From positions 1 to 58,494 of the forward strand of contig CANEGK010000009.1 of NCBI GenBank assembly GCA_947427035.1: a stretch of 58,494 nt of DNA, written 5' to 3'. Each line of letters opens with the position of its first letter. Position 1 is the stretch's first letter. Origin of the DNA: an uncultured Clostridium sp. Its GTDB lineage: Bacteria; Bacillota; Clostridia; Oscillospirales; Butyricicoccaceae. The translations under genes were made by a program, and so were the position numbers. Of the stretch, positions 23,020-33,413 are shown one piece after another. Below the pieces are notes generated by a model, which saw only the letters and a list, made by a program, of their open reading frames with translations, searched no databases and was not told the origin of the DNA.

Positions 23020-24243
23020 TTACTCGACGATGGTAATGCCCGGAATGATGTAGCAGAAGGACGGCGCGCTCTGCTCTTCGCTTTCGTGGAAGTACTCGCC
23101 CTCGGGGATATCCAGCGTGATTTCGTTGCCGGAGAAATCCTGCCCGACGCCGGTCAGCGGGCCGTCAAACACATGGCGCGAGCCGTCGACCAGTTCTTTG
23201 GCGGCGGCGTCAATGGCCTCCTGCGTGCCTTCGGCGGCGATAGCCGTGTTGAGCGGGGACAGGTAGACGGCTCCGTCGGCATAGCCTTTGCACCAGTCGA
23301 CGGCAATAGCCTCGCCGTCCAGGACGCACTGCGTCGCGTAAGTGACATAAATGCCCCAGTTGATGCGGGCAGAGACAAGCGACGCGTTGGGAGCGGCGTC
23401 GATCATGTCGGCGTTGTAGCCGACCTGCCACACGCCGTTCTGTTCGGCCGTCGTCGCAGGGGCCGTCGAATCACAGTGCTGGCTGATGACGTCGCAGCCG
23501 CGGTCGATCAGGGCCTGGGCAACCTGCGCTTCTTTGGTGGGGTCGTTCCACGCGCCGGTGTACATAACGTCCATTGTCACGTCGGGGTTGACGCTCTTTG
23601 CGCCCAGATAGAAGGCGGTATAGCCCGAAATGACCTCGGCAAACGGATGTGCGCCGACATAGCCCAGGTGGTTGTTTTCGGTCTTCAGGCCGGCGGCGAT
23701 ACCCGCCAGATAACGGGCTTCAAAAATCGAGGCAAAATAGTTGTGTACGTTGCTCAGTCCAGAACCTGCGGCCTGGGTGCCGGTGGCGTGGCAAAACTGT
23801 ACATCGGGGTATTCAGCGGCCACGGTCAGAACATAGTCTTCAAAGCCGAAGCTGGTGGCAAAAATCAGCTGGCAGCCGGCTTCGACCAGCTCGCGCAGCG
23901 CCGTCTCACAGCTTTCGTCCTCGCCGACGTTGTATTTATTGATGATCTGGTCGTCGCGCAGGCCCAGGGCCTCCTTCATTTCCTGCGTGCCCAGGTCATG
24001 GTTATAGGTATAACCCTTGTCGCTGGGGTCGGAAATATGGACAAACCCGACCTTCAAATCCTCTTTGGCGATGCCGGCGCCAGCGCCCGACGGCTGCTGT
24101 TCTTCGCCCTGGTTGTCCTCGTTCCCATCGTCCTGATTCCCGCTGTCCGGGTTTTGGGGTTGGCCCTGGTCGGCGTCCGAACAGGCGGCCAGGGCAAATA
24201 TCATCAATCCGGCCAAAAGCAGGGCAAGCAGTCTCTTTTTCAT
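23020..24243 (-). CDS. BMP-family nucleoside-binding lipoprotein
   Basis: The 407-residue product has a lipoprotein signal peptide with Cys21 (FALAAC) and a Ser/Asp/Gln-rich linker to about 58. The BMP (PnrA/BmpA) domain follows: KVGFVHISDPSDKGYTYNHD near the start, then AALRELVEAGCQLIFATSFG. It should bind nucleosides outside the cell and pass them to the ABC permeases encoded downstream. The gene has its own promoter at 24309-24337 and AGGAGG-like GGGAGGAAAAG before the ATG. A hairpin separates it from the ATPase gene. Confidence 0.93.
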   Translation of the reverse strand: MKKRLLALLLAGLMIFALAACSDADQGQPQNPDSGNQDDGNEDNQGEEQQPSGAGAGIAKEDLKVGFVHISDPSDKGYTYNHDLGTQEMKEALGLRDDQIINKYNVGEDESCETALRELVEAGCQLIFATSFGFEDYVLTVAAEYPDVQFCHATGTQAAGSGLSNVHNYFASIFEARYLAGIAAGLKTENNHLGYVGAHPFAEVISGYTAFYLGAKSVNPDVTMDVMYTGAWNDPTKEAQVAQALIDRGCDVISQHCDSTAPATTAEQNGVWQVGYNADMIDAAPNASLVSARINWGIYVTYATQCVLDGEAIAVDWCKGYADGAVYLSPLNTAIAAEGTQEAIDAAAKELVDGSRHVFDGPLTGVGQDFSGNEITLDIPEGEYFHESEEQSAPSFCYIIPGITIVE

Positions 24244-24308
24244 TTCTCTTTTCCTCCCGCATCATGCATTTTTATATGGTGCCGCAGCTGTCACTGCGCA
24301 CAAACAGT

Positions 24309-24337
24309 ATTTTATCAAACTATCACAGTGCTTGCAA
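24309..24337 (-). promoter_or_regulatory. Promoter of the BMP/ABC operon
   Basis: On the minus strand, TTGCAA (24332-24337), a 17-bp spacer and TAAAAT (24309-24314). The leader is about 60 nt and contains no recognised purine riboswitch. Confidence 0.75.
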
Positions 24338-24426
24338 CAAATTTTCGACGGTTTATGCTTCTTTTTTGGCAAGCGCCGCAAAACGTGAAAAAGCGCCGCC
24401 GTCACCGTCGACGGCAGCGCTCTTTA

Positions 24427-25215
24427 CTATCGGCCAGCCGGCGAAGGCGCAGCGGGCGTTTTGGCAAAAACGCTTTTCATTTTCGCAATGACAACGACAG
24501 CGGCCGCGGCACACAGCGCGATAAAGCCTTCAGCCACCCACACACTGCCGTTTTGCAGCAAAACAATGGGGAAGTCGACCAGAAAATGCGCGCCGACAGC
24601 CGCCCATACATAAGACTTGCGCCCGGTGCGGATGGCGTAAAAGACCACAATCGACAGCGCGATCTGAATGATCATGACCATCACCCGCTCGACGCCGCCC
24701 AACAGAAATTCGACAGCCGGCGTCTCGGTCAGGACGCTGCGCACCGCCGCCGCCTGTTCGGGCGTTGCCGAGGCAACCATCTCTTCAAACCGGCCGCTGT
24801 TGACCGACAGCGCCAGATAAAGGTTGTTAAAACTGTTCATGCCCATGACGATAAAAGCTTCGACACCGCCGTGCCCCAGCCCGTAGGCTACGCCATCCCG
24901 GTACGAGCTGCATCCTTTGGCGAAAAAGCGCGCGCCCAGGTAGCGCCCCCAGTTTTCAAGCAATGCGGCCGACAGCGCCAGAATGACGCCCAGAACCCAC
25001 AGCGGCAGCCCCGCATACAGCTTTGTCTCGCTGAAAGCGTTGAGCAGAGGCATTCGAAAGAAAACCTGTGTTGCGCTGAACACCGACAGGCCGGTGAGCA
25101 GCGGCCGCCAGTCGAGCTTTTTGGACACACAGAGATATGCGGAAAGTGCGATGGGCAAAATAAGGCTCACCAGCGCGGTAAAGCCCATTGCCATAATGGT
25201 TGCCGAACTGACCAA
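24427..25215 (-). CDS. YhfC-family intramembrane metalloprotease-like protein
   Basis: A 262-residue membrane protein with about eight helices. The central block YGLGHGGVEAFIVMG fits the YhfC family, which is related to CAAX-protease-type intramembrane peptidases; a second candidate metal site is GAHFLVDFP. TTG at 25215 is the likely start because AGGAGG lies 8 bp upstream. It lies between two BMP lipoprotein genes but is transcribed from its own unit. Function in the cell is not known. Confidence 0.85.
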   Translation of the reverse strand: MVSSATIMAMGFTALVSLILPIALSAYLCVSKKLDWRPLLTGLSVFSATQVFFRMPLLNAFSETKLYAGLPLWVLGVILALSAALLENWGRYLGARFFAKGCSSYRDGVAYGLGHGGVEAFIVMGMNSFNNLYLALSVNSGRFEEMVASATPEQAAAVRSVLTETPAVEFLLGGVERVMVMIIQIALSIVVFYAIRTGRKSYVWAAVGAHFLVDFPIVLLQNGSVWVAEGFIALCAAAAVVVIAKMKSVFAKTPAAPSPAGR

Positions 25216-25474
25216 GACGACGCCCTCCTGTCAAAAAATTTCAACTGCATTCGATCGTATTCTATCAGTGTACACGGTTTATCCTCTCTTGTCAAACCGC
25301 ATGAGCGTTCACCAGATGTTCACAGCATCTTCAGGATTTGCGGCTTGCTATTTTGTCCGCTTTATTATATGATTAATTATACGTCAATCGACATTGCCGG
25401 CATTCTGCGCGGTTTTCCGGCGCGCGGCGCTTTTTCTTTTGACTGGACCACACCCGGACTTGGAGGGATTTTTT

Positions 25475-26563
25475 ATGAAAACCAAACGAACCGCCGCCCT
25501 GCTTTTGGCCGCGGCTCTCTTTCTGGCTTTTGCCGCAGGCGGCTGCTCGCGGGGCCGCAGGCTTCAAATCGCCCTGGTGACCGACGGCGGCACCATACGC
25601 GACCGCACCTATAACCAGGGCGCGTGGGAAGGTATTTCTGCCGCCAGTGAAACGCTCGGCTTTACACCCAAAAGCGTGCAGCCCGGCCTTGAAGGCAATT
25701 CAACTTCTGATGCTTATCTTGAGCGGATCGACGCGCTGTATCAGGAGGGCTACCGCATCTTCGTTCTGCCCGGCCTGCTTTTTACCGAAGCGCTTGAGCA
25801 GGCGCAGGAAAAATACGCCGACTGCCGTTTTATCGCCGTTGATTTCGTCCCCGCCACCGTCGGCCCCAACACCGTCTGCCTGTCCTTTGCAGACGAGCAG
25901 GCCGCCTTTCTCGCCGGCTTTGCCGCGGCGCTTGAACTGAAGGAAGGCGCGTTCGGCGGCATTTTCGGTATGGCGCTGCCCGCCGCGCAGCGCAGCAGCT
26001 GGGGTTTCCAGCAGGGCGTTTTGTACGCCAACGAGCATTACGGCACCAGCGTCACGCTGGACGCCCAGAACTTTGTCTACGCCGATACCTATTCCGACGC
26101 GTCTAAAGGCCAGCAGCTGGCCGCCGAACTGTATGATCGCGGCGTACGATGCATCTTTTCCGCCGCCGGGCAGACGGGCACCGGCGTCATCACCGAGGCC
26201 CGCGCCCGCACAGCCGCCGGTGAAACGCTGTGGTGCGTCGGCGCCGACGTCGACCAGACCCAGCTTGGCGTCTACCAGGGCTCTGACTCGGTGGTCGTCA
26301 CCTCGGCATCCAAAAATATTTCCGGCGCGGTACAGCAGGTGATCGAATCGATTGCCGACGATGAATTCCCCGGCGGGCAGACGCTGGTGTATGACGTTTC
26401 GAACGACGGCGTCGGCATCCCCTTGCCCGAAGAGCCCAAGGGGGACGAAGAGCTGTCCGGCAACCTGAGCGCCGAAACGCTGGCCGCCGTCAAAGCGCTG
26501 TATCAGCAGCTCAAGTCCGGCGAGGTCACCGTTTCTGTCACCGGCGAGGGACTGATTCCCTGA
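25475..26563 (+). CDS. Second BMP-family substrate-binding lipoprotein
   Basis: From the ATG at 25475 the product is 362 residues with a lipoprotein signal peptide (Cys24 in AAGGC). The mature part is a BMP domain: IALVTDGGTIRDRTYNQGAWEG, then FVLPGLLFTEALEQAQ and GAVQQVIESI. GGAGGG lies 8 bp before the start. It differs clearly from the BMP lipoprotein at 23020-24243 and has no permease genes of its own. It may feed the same ABC transporter, giving it a second substrate range (inference). Confidence 0.9.
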   Translation: MKTKRTAALLLAAALFLAFAAGGCSRGRRLQIALVTDGGTIRDRTYNQGAWEGISAASETLGFTPKSVQPGLEGNSTSDAYLERIDALYQEGYRIFVLPGLLFTEALEQAQEKYADCRFIAVDFVPATVGPNTVCLSFADEQAAFLAGFAAALELKEGAFGGIFGMALPAAQRSSWGFQQGVLYANEHYGTSVTLDAQNFVYADTYSDASKGQQLAAELYDRGVRCIFSAAGQTGTGVITEARARTAAGETLWCVGADVDQTQLGVYQGSDSVVVTSASKNISGAVQQVIESIADDEFPGGQTLVYDVSNDGVGIPLPEEPKGDEELSGNLSAETLAAVKALYQQLKSGEVTVSVTGEGLIP

Positions 26564-26604
26564 GGCCCGCGTTGATAAACCGATATCCTGCCGGAAGGCT
26601 CGAT

Positions 26605-26756
26605 ATAAAATGACAAAGATAAAAACGCAACGCATAGCCGACAGGGTATGCCAGAGCCGGTAGGTAGCCCGGCCGTCTCGCCATTGCCGGCGAGGTAAGT
26701 AACCTGCCCCTCCCGGGTTGTCCGTTCTTTGTCCATAACCATTTTTCAGGAGGGCA
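26605..26756 (+). ncRNA. Structured leader, probable yjdF riboswitch
   Basis: The 197-nt leader before yjdF folds into at least three consecutive hairpins: GCATA/TATGC (26632-26651), GCCGG/CCGGC (26656-26673) and CTCGCC/GGCGAG (26677-26694). Past these, TGCCCCTCC (26705-26713) can pair, with one bulge, with the ribosome binding site GGAGGGCA (26749-26756), which would hide it. Genes for YjdF in Firmicutes are often preceded by the yjdF-motif RNA, which binds azaaromatic compounds. I infer the class from context and structure, not from a covariance-model match. Confidence 0.6.
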
Positions 26757-26760
26757 TGTT

Positions 26761-27177
26761 ATGGACACAGCGCGCGGAAAACTGACCGTATTTTTTGAGG
26801 ATCCTTTCTGGGTCGGCGTTTTTGAGCGGATATCGGCCGGCAAGCTGTCCGCATGTAAAGTCACCTTTGGGGCAGAGCCGAAAGATTCCGAAGTTTTGGC
26901 GTTCATCCTCAAGCATTATGATGGGCTGAAGTTCAGCCCGGCTGTTGAAACCGTGGTGAAACAAACCGCGGAGAACCCAAAGCGCAGGCAGCGCGATGCC
27001 AGACGGCAGTTGGATGCCTTTGGCGTCGGAACCAAGTCACAGCAAGCCTTGCAGATGCAGCGGGAAGAACTGAAAACCGAACGGAAGCAGATCGGCAAAG
27101 CACAGCGGGATGCTGAAAAACAGCGCAGGTTTACCTTGAAGCAGCAAAAACGAAAAGAGAAACACAGGGGGCATTGA
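26761..27177 (+). CDS. yjdF: YjdF family protein (DUF2992)
   Basis: The 138-residue product fits YjdF: an N-terminal beta domain (GKLTVFFEDPFWVGVFER, then KVTFGAEPKDSEVLAFIL) and a strongly basic, Gln/Lys/Arg-rich C-terminal helix (about 75-138, KRRQRDARRQL to KQQKRKEKHRGH). AGGAGGG lies 6 bp before the ATG. The role of the protein is unknown; its usual riboswitch suggests protection from aromatic nitrogen compounds. It is convergent with dnaJ. Confidence 0.88.
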   Translation: MDTARGKLTVFFEDPFWVGVFERISAGKLSACKVTFGAEPKDSEVLAFILKHYDGLKFSPAVETVVKQTAENPKRRQRDARRQLDAFGVGTKSQQALQMQREELKTERKQIGKAQRDAEKQRRFTLKQQKRKEKHRGH

Positions 27178-27259
27178 CCGCATTGCCGGTTAAATCCAAA
27201 TCATCGCTCCGCCCCGGACTGTTTTTCTTGAAAACCCACAGCGAAATGCACAGTGTAAA

Positions 27260-27294
27260 AGGGCAGGACAAACCATTTTGGTTTGCCCTGCCCT
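27260..27294. terminator. Terminator between yjdF and dnaJ
   Basis: A 15-bp stem with one A-C mismatch and loop ATTTT. The minus-strand side ends in a CCCTTTTA T-run, so it mainly serves the dnaJ operon. Confidence 0.75.
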
Positions 27295-27346
27295 CAGTTG
27301 TTCTGTGAGGAAAACTCCGGCCGGAGCCTCTTCATCGACTGTCTGC

Positions 27347-28489
27347 TTATTTAAACAAATCCTTCATCTTGGAGAAAAAGCCCTTTTTCTCCTGATAATG
27401 GTTGTCGCCGACCGCCTCTTCAAACCTGCGCAGAATATCCTTTTGCTCGCCCGACAGGTTTTTGGGGATTTCGATATTGACCTTGACATACTGGTCGCCG
27501 CGACCGCGGCCGCTCGGGTTGGGAATGCCGCTGTTTTTCAGGCGAAATACCGTGCTGGTCTGGGTGCCTTCGGGCATGTCGTACTGCACGTTGCCGTGAA
27601 TGGTCGGCACCGTCAGTGAAGCGCCCAGCGTTGCCTGGACAAAGGAGATCGGCATTTCCAAAAGCACGTCCTGACCGTTGCGCTTAAAGAGTTTGTGCGG
27701 CTTGACGGAAACGGTGACATACAAATCGCCGTTGGGGCCGCCGTTTGTGCCTCCGTGCCCTTCGCCGCGCAGCGAGATGGTCTGCCCCTCGTCAATACCG
27801 GCCGGCACTTTGACGCGGATGGTGCGGCTTTTGCGCACGCGGCCGCTGCCGTTGCAGGTTTTGCAGGGGTTTTTGATGATTTTGCCGGTGCCGTGGCAGT
27901 TGTTACACGGCGCCGTTGACGAAAAGACGCCGAACGGCGTGCGCTGGGTCGTTTTGACCTGGCCCGTGCCGCGGCAGAGGGGGCAGGTTTCTGCCGATGT
28001 TCCGGCCTGCGCGCCGGTGCCGCCGCAGTCGGCGCACTTTTCGGCGCGGGTGATATTTACGTCCTTTTCACACCCAAAGGCCGCCTCTTCAAAACTGAGC
28101 GCCAGGCTGACCCGTATGTTCTCCCCCCGCTGGGGACCGGTCTGGCGCCGCGTGCTCTGGCCGCTGAAAGCGCCGCCAAAGAAAGAGTCAAAAATATTGC
28201 CGAGGTCGAAATCTTCAAACCCGCCATAGCCGCCCGCGCCGCCCGCTGCATAATTCGGGTCAATGCCGGCATGTCCGAACTGATCGTAACGCGCTTTTTT
28301 CTCCTTGTCCGACAAAACCTCGTAGGCGGCGTTGACCTCTTTCATCTTCTGTTCGGCCTCTTTATCGCCCGGGTTGAGATCGGGGTGATACTTTTTGGCC
28401 AGCTTTCGGTATGCTTTTTTTATGTCCTCGTCGGATGCGCCCTTTTCAATTCCCAGTACTTCGTAAAGATCGCGCTTTTCTTCCGGCAT
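27347..28489 (-). CDS. dnaJ: Chaperone protein DnaJ
   Basis: The 380-residue product has the full DnaJ layout: J domain (1-70) with HPD in KYHPDLNPG, a Gly/Phe-rich region (about 75-115), a zinc domain with four CxxCxGxG repeats ([32 protein letters not shown]), and the C-terminal substrate-binding and dimerisation domain. It stimulates DnaK ATP hydrolysis and delivers unfolded clients. It is the last gene of the hrcA-grpE-dnaK-dnaJ operon, 98 bp after dnaK. Confidence 0.99.
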   Translation of the reverse strand: MPEEKRDLYEVLGIEKGASDEDIKKAYRKLAKKYHPDLNPGDKEAEQKMKEVNAAYEVLSDKEKKARYDQFGHAGIDPNYAAGGAGGYGGFEDFDLGNIFDSFFGGAFSGQSTRRQTGPQRGENIRVSLALSFEEAAFGCEKDVNITRAEKCADCGGTGAQAGTSAETCPLCRGTGQVKTTQRTPFGVFSSTAPCNNCHGTGKIIKNPCKTCNGSGRVRKSRTIRVKVPAGIDEGQTISLRGEGHGGTNGGPNGDLYVTVSVKPHKLFKRNGQDVLLEMPISFVQATLGASLTVPTIHGNVQYDMPEGTQTSTVFRLKNSGIPNPSGRGRGDQYVKVNIEIPKNLSGEQKDILRRFEEAVGDNHYQEKKGFFSKMKDLFK

Positions 28490-28587
28490 GTGGCTAGTCT
28501 TCCTTTCGCACGGATTTCAACGCTGTCAGCCGTCAGCTGACAGCCAAGGGCGGAGAAAGGCTGCGCCTTTCCCCGCCGGGCTGCTTT

Positions 28588-30450
<1,863 letters not shown>

Positions 30451-30467
30451 TTATTATTAACTGTTTT

Positions 30468-31007
30468 TCAATTGGCCACTTTGACCATGGCGTGGCGGAT
30501 GACGCGATCGCCGCGCTTAAAGCCGCGCAGCAGCACTTCACACACCTTGTTTTCGCCCATGCCCTCATCCTCGACATGCATGATGGCGTTGTGGGCGGCG
30601 GGGTCAAAATCCTCGCCCGGCTCGCCGAGCGGCGTCACGCCCGATTTTTCCAGAATTTCATAAAACTGTTTGACCATCAGCTCGACGCCCTTGCGGTACT
30701 CGGCATCCTGGCAAGGCTGCTGGGCGGCGCGCTCCAGGTTATCGAGCACCGGCAGAAAAAGCGCCACCGTCGATGCGAACGAATCGGCGAAAATGCCCTC
30801 GCGCTCTTTGGCGCTGCGCTTGCGGAAGTTGTCATACTCCGCGAGCATCCGTCGGTAACGTTCGTCCAGCTCCTGCAACTGTTTTTCCAGCCCGTCCCCG
30901 CGGCTTTCCTCCGGCTGCTGGGGCTCATCCTGCTCCGCGGGCTGCTGCGCGCTTTCCTTCTCTTCACAGGCGGCCTGCGCCGCCTTTTCCTTGTTATTCT
31001 CTTCCAT
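30468..31007 (-). CDS. grpE: Nucleotide exchange factor GrpE
   Basis: The product is about 179 residues: an acidic, Gln/Glu-rich disordered N-terminus, a long dimerising coiled coil (about 40-90, ELDERYRRMLAEYDNFRKR), and the C-terminal beta domain (HNAIMHVEDEGMGENKVCEVL, ending VIRHAMVKV). It releases ADP from DnaK. ATG at 31007 is taken as start; a GTG at 31016 is equally possible, and the ribosome binding site (GGTGAGGAG) fits neither ideally. Both starts overlap the end of hrcA, implying translational coupling. Confidence 0.96.
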   Translation of the reverse strand: MEENNKEKAAQAACEEKESAQQPAEQDEPQQPEESRGDGLEKQLQELDERYRRMLAEYDNFRKRSAKEREGIFADSFASTVALFLPVLDNLERAAQQPCQDAEYRKGVELMVKQFYEILEKSGVTPLGEPGEDFDPAAHNAIMHVEDEGMGENKVCEVLLRGFKRGDRVIRHAMVKVAN

Positions 31008-32058
31008 GCTCCTCACCCGGCTCTTTCAGCTTGTATTTGGCGTTTTCACCCGACGCCAGGCGGGAAAGCTGCCGCGCAATGGCCGACAGCCGCGCAATGA
31101 TGCGCGAATAATCCATGCGGGTCGGCCCAACGACGCCAACAATGCCGTGCGTTCGCTCGTCGATGTCATAGGCGGTAAAGACAAAGCTCACATCACGCAG
31201 GCGCGGCTCTTCGTTTTCCGGCCCGATGCGAATATTGATAACATAAGGGGTCTCGTTCCGCGCCAGCTCGCCCATCTTCCGCCGGTCGGACAGATAGTCG
31301 AGCAAATCGCGTGCCTTTTCCGGATCCTGGTATTCGCGGTTCTGCAAAAGCCGCGCCGCGCCGTCGATGTAGACATCGGCCGTATGCGCTTCGCTTTCCA
31401 CCTCGCGCACCAGCTCGGCGACCTTCTCCGCCAGGAAAAGCGCGCCGGCCGGGGGCGCCATACTGCGAAGCCCCGCAACAAGCGCCGTCAGACGGTCTTC
31501 CGCCAGCGCCAGATTGAGCGCCCGGCCCAGAACCTCCGCCTCGCTTTCAGAAAGCGGCGCCGGCAGCCGCAGAACCTTGTTCTTCGCGTTGTTCTCCGTG
31601 ACCAGCACCACCGCGTAAGTCATGTCGTCAATGGAAATCAACTGAATTTTTTTGACGCTGGCCCCGCCCGCCCGATCCACGATAGAGACCGAAGTATGGT
31701 CGGTAAAGTGTGAAACGATGCGGGACGCGTTGACCATAATGCTGTCCAGCTCGCGCAGGCGGCTGCGCATTTCAGCCTGGAGCCGCTCGACCTCGCCGGC
31801 CGCCATGCGGTAGCGATCCATCAGCTCGTCGACGTACAGGCGGTACGCGGCGTAAGAGGGTACGCGCCCCGCCGACACGTGCGGCTTTTCCAAAAAGCCC
31901 AGCTCTTCCAGCTCGCTCATCTCGTTGCGGATGGTGGCCGAAGAAATCGGTTGTGCAAAGGCGCCGGCAATCATTTTGGAGCCGACCGGCTCAGCTGTAT
32001 TGATATAGTTTTCCACAATGGCTTTCAATATCTGCCGTTTTCTTTCCGGTAGCTCCAC
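30994..32058 (-). CDS. hrcA: Heat-inducible transcription repressor HrcA
   Basis: The product from GTG at 32058 is 354 residues. An N-terminal winged helix (KRQILKAIVENYINTAEPVGSKMI, then ATIRNEMSELEELGFL) binds CIRCE; a GAF-like region and a C-terminal domain ending in VGPTRMDYSRIIARL follow. GTG is chosen because AAAGGAGG lies 7 bp upstream; extending to the TTG at 32091 would place the start inside CIRCE. HrcA represses its own operon and is kept active by GroEL. It is the first gene of the operon. Confidence 0.98.
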   Translation of the reverse strand: MELPERKRQILKAIVENYINTAEPVGSKMIAGAFAQPISSATIRNEMSELEELGFLEKPHVSAGRVPSYAAYRLYVDELMDRYRMAAGEVERLQAEMRSRLRELDSIMVNASRIVSHFTDHTSVSIVDRAGGASVKKIQLISIDDMTYAVVLVTENNAKNKVLRLPAPLSESEAEVLGRALNLALAEDRLTALVAGLRSMAPPAGALFLAEKVAELVREVESEAHTADVYIDGAARLLQNREYQDPEKARDLLDYLSDRRKMGELARNETPYVINIRIGPENEEPRLRDVSFVFTAYDIDERTHGIVGVVGPTRMDYSRIIARLSAIARQLSRLASGENAKYKLKEPGEEHGRE

Positions 32059-32080
32059 AGTCCCGCCTCCTTTGCAGCGG

Positions 32081-32107
32081 TTAGCACTCAAACTCCCCGA
32101 GTGCTAA
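32081..32107. promoter_or_regulatory. CIRCE operator
   Basis: A perfect TTAGCACTC-N9-GAGTGCTAA element just downstream of the hrcA promoter. This is the HrcA binding site and controls the chaperone operon. Confidence 0.98.
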
Positions 32108-32111
32108 GAAC

Positions 32112-32139
32112 AGTTTACCACAATTCATGTGGATGTCAA
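32112..32139 (-). promoter_or_regulatory. Heat-shock operon promoter
   Basis: On the minus strand, TTGACA (32134-32139), a 16-bp spacer and TAAACT (32112-32117), ending 5 bp before CIRCE. Confidence 0.88.
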
Positions 32140-32247
32140 GAGCCACAGAGCACAAAGATGTAAACAATTTCCGAACGCTCGGGCGGTTATTTCGGGGATT
32201 TTGTCGCACCCCGGCAGGCGAGCCCTGCCGCGCCGCCTGTACACAGG

Positions 32248-32310
32248 AAAAAGACCGGCAGAAACCCGCAAATGAAAAGACCGACAGGAAACCTGCCGGT
32301 CTTTTCATTT
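32248..32310. repeat. Competing hairpins built on a duplicated GACCGRCAG element
   Basis: A 19-bp stem with one mismatch (32270-32288 with 32292-32310) is preceded by a second copy of its left arm (32248-32261) that pairs perfectly over 13 bp with the same right arm. The two pairings are mutually exclusive. The rest of 32140-32436 shows no gene. Confidence 0.55.
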
Positions 32311-32436
32311 GAAGAATTAGAGGGAGAAAAAGAAAAAAACTGTTCTTGCCTTGCTCTGGTTATTATCATACCCAATAGATATTAAAAAAATCACCGATTG
32401 GATATTACAAATATATTAAATCTTTTCAGGCGCTGT

Positions 32437-32465
32437 TTGACAGTGCAATTCGACTCACGTATAAT
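32437..32465 (+). promoter_or_regulatory. Consensus promoter of the small Lys-rich membrane protein gene
   Basis: TTGACA (32437-32442), a 17-bp spacer and TATAAT (32460-32465): a perfect sigma-A promoter 36 bp before the start codon, suggesting strong constitutive expression. Confidence 0.92.
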
Positions 32466-32501
32466 ACGTATATAAATACCAAGGGAAGGAAGGCGCACAG
32501 C

Positions 32502-32699
32502 ATGGCAAAAAAGAAAGAAAAGCCTCCCAAGCAAAAAAAACGTGAGGAAAAGCCCCGCCAGGAAAAACCGCTTAAGCCGGATGACGACGGGCTTTTGCTG
32601 CCTATCCTGTATGCTTTTTTAGTGGGTATCGGCGTCTTTACTCTCATTATGTTCGCCGGTATCGCCATCGGGCTTTTCAACGGCGCCACGCTGCCATAA
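32502..32699 (+). CDS. Small membrane protein with Lys-rich cytoplasmic tail
   Basis: A 65-residue protein whose first 30 residues are almost all Lys, Pro, Glu and Arg (MAKKKEKPPKQKK), followed by one transmembrane helix (about 33-57). AAGGAAGG lies upstream of the ATG. A perfect consensus promoter drives it, so it is likely abundant. The basic tail may bind nucleic acid, ribosomes or the membrane surface; family not recognised. Confidence 0.7.
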   Translation: MAKKKEKPPKQKKREEKPRQEKPLKPDDDGLLLPILYAFLVGIGVFTLIMFAGIAIGLFNGATLP

Positions 32700-32725
32700 G
32701 GCAGCGCATCCCGCTGCGCCTTTCT
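32700..32725 (+). terminator. Probable terminator
   Basis: A short stem GGCAGCG/CGCTGC(G)CC followed by TTTCTCC, directly after the small membrane protein gene. Confidence 0.45.
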
Positions 32726-32755
32726 CCGGGCCGGTTTTGCCGCCTGTTTTTTTCT

Positions 32756-33250
32756 TTAAAGCCTTCCATCCGTTATGCCGCTGTTCTCTGCACCTTTTTT
32801 TCCGCCGGCGCGCAGATCCTCAAAAAAATTCCGCAGTAGCGCGGCGCAGTCCTGTGCAAGAACGCCGCCGTATAGCCGCGGCCTGTGCCGGAAAGCCTCT
32901 TCAAACAGGTTGATCACGCCGCCGCACGCGCCGTACTCCGGGTCGGACGCGCCGTAGCACACCTCGCCCACCCGGGCGTTTAAAATGGCGCCCGCGCACA
33001 TGGGGCACGGCTCCAGCGTAACAAACAGGCGGCAGTCGCTCAGCCGCCAGCGCCCCAGTGTGCGGCAGGCTTCGGCCAGCGCCATCATCTCGGCGTGCTC
33101 CAGCGCGTTCTGCGTCTGTTCGCGGCGGTTCCATCCCCGCCCGACAATTTCCCCGCCGCACACGATGACGCACCCGACCGGCACTTCGCCTTCCTGTCCG
33201 GCCCTTTGCGCCAGCGCCAACGCCGCGCGCATATATTCTTCTCTGTCCAT
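32756..33250 (-). CDS. tadA: tRNA-specific adenosine deaminase TadA
   Basis: A 164-residue cytidine/deoxycytidylate deaminase-fold protein with the zinc and catalytic residues His52-Ala-Glu54 and Pro81-Cys82-x-x-Cys85 (PCPMC). The family edits A34 to inosine in tRNA-Arg(ACG). GAAAGGGGG precedes the ATG. It is convergent with the small membrane protein gene and has no operon partners in the window. Confidence 0.95.
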   Translation of the reverse strand: MDREEYMRAALALAQRAGQEGEVPVGCVIVCGGEIVGRGWNRREQTQNALEHAEMMALAEACRTLGRWRLSDCRLFVTLEPCPMCAGAILNARVGEVCYGASDPEYGACGGVINLFEEAFRHRPRLYGGVLAQDCAALLRNFFEDLRAGGKKGAENSGITDGRL

Positions 33251-33344
33251 CTTTTTCCCCCTTTCCTGCCTGTTGGGAAATCCGCATACGCCGCTGTATG
33301 CAAAGCGCCTTTTTTACAGTCCGACCTGTACATCTGTTTCGCCT

Positions 33345-33373
33345 TTGACAGCTTGCTCTGCTTGTATTATACT
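33345..33373 (+). promoter_or_regulatory. Promoter of the 33414-34206 operon
   Basis: TTGACA (33345-33350), a 17-bp spacer and TATACT (33368-33373), about 40 bp before the first gene. Confidence 0.88.
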
Positions 33374-33413
33374 GAATGCCGGGGCCTTTGAAAAGCCCGG
33401 AAGGAAGTGAACC

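Noticed and set aside
23086..25614. An 842-codon open frame on the plus strand opposite the BMP lipoprotein and YhfC genes
   Set aside because: It is antisense to two well-supported genes, has no ribosome binding site or domain, and arises from the GC-rich codon bias that suppresses stops on the opposite strand.
32127..32312. 61-codon plus-strand frame between hrcA and the Lys-rich protein gene
   Set aside because: It overlaps the hrcA promoter region and the competing hairpins and has no ribosome binding site.
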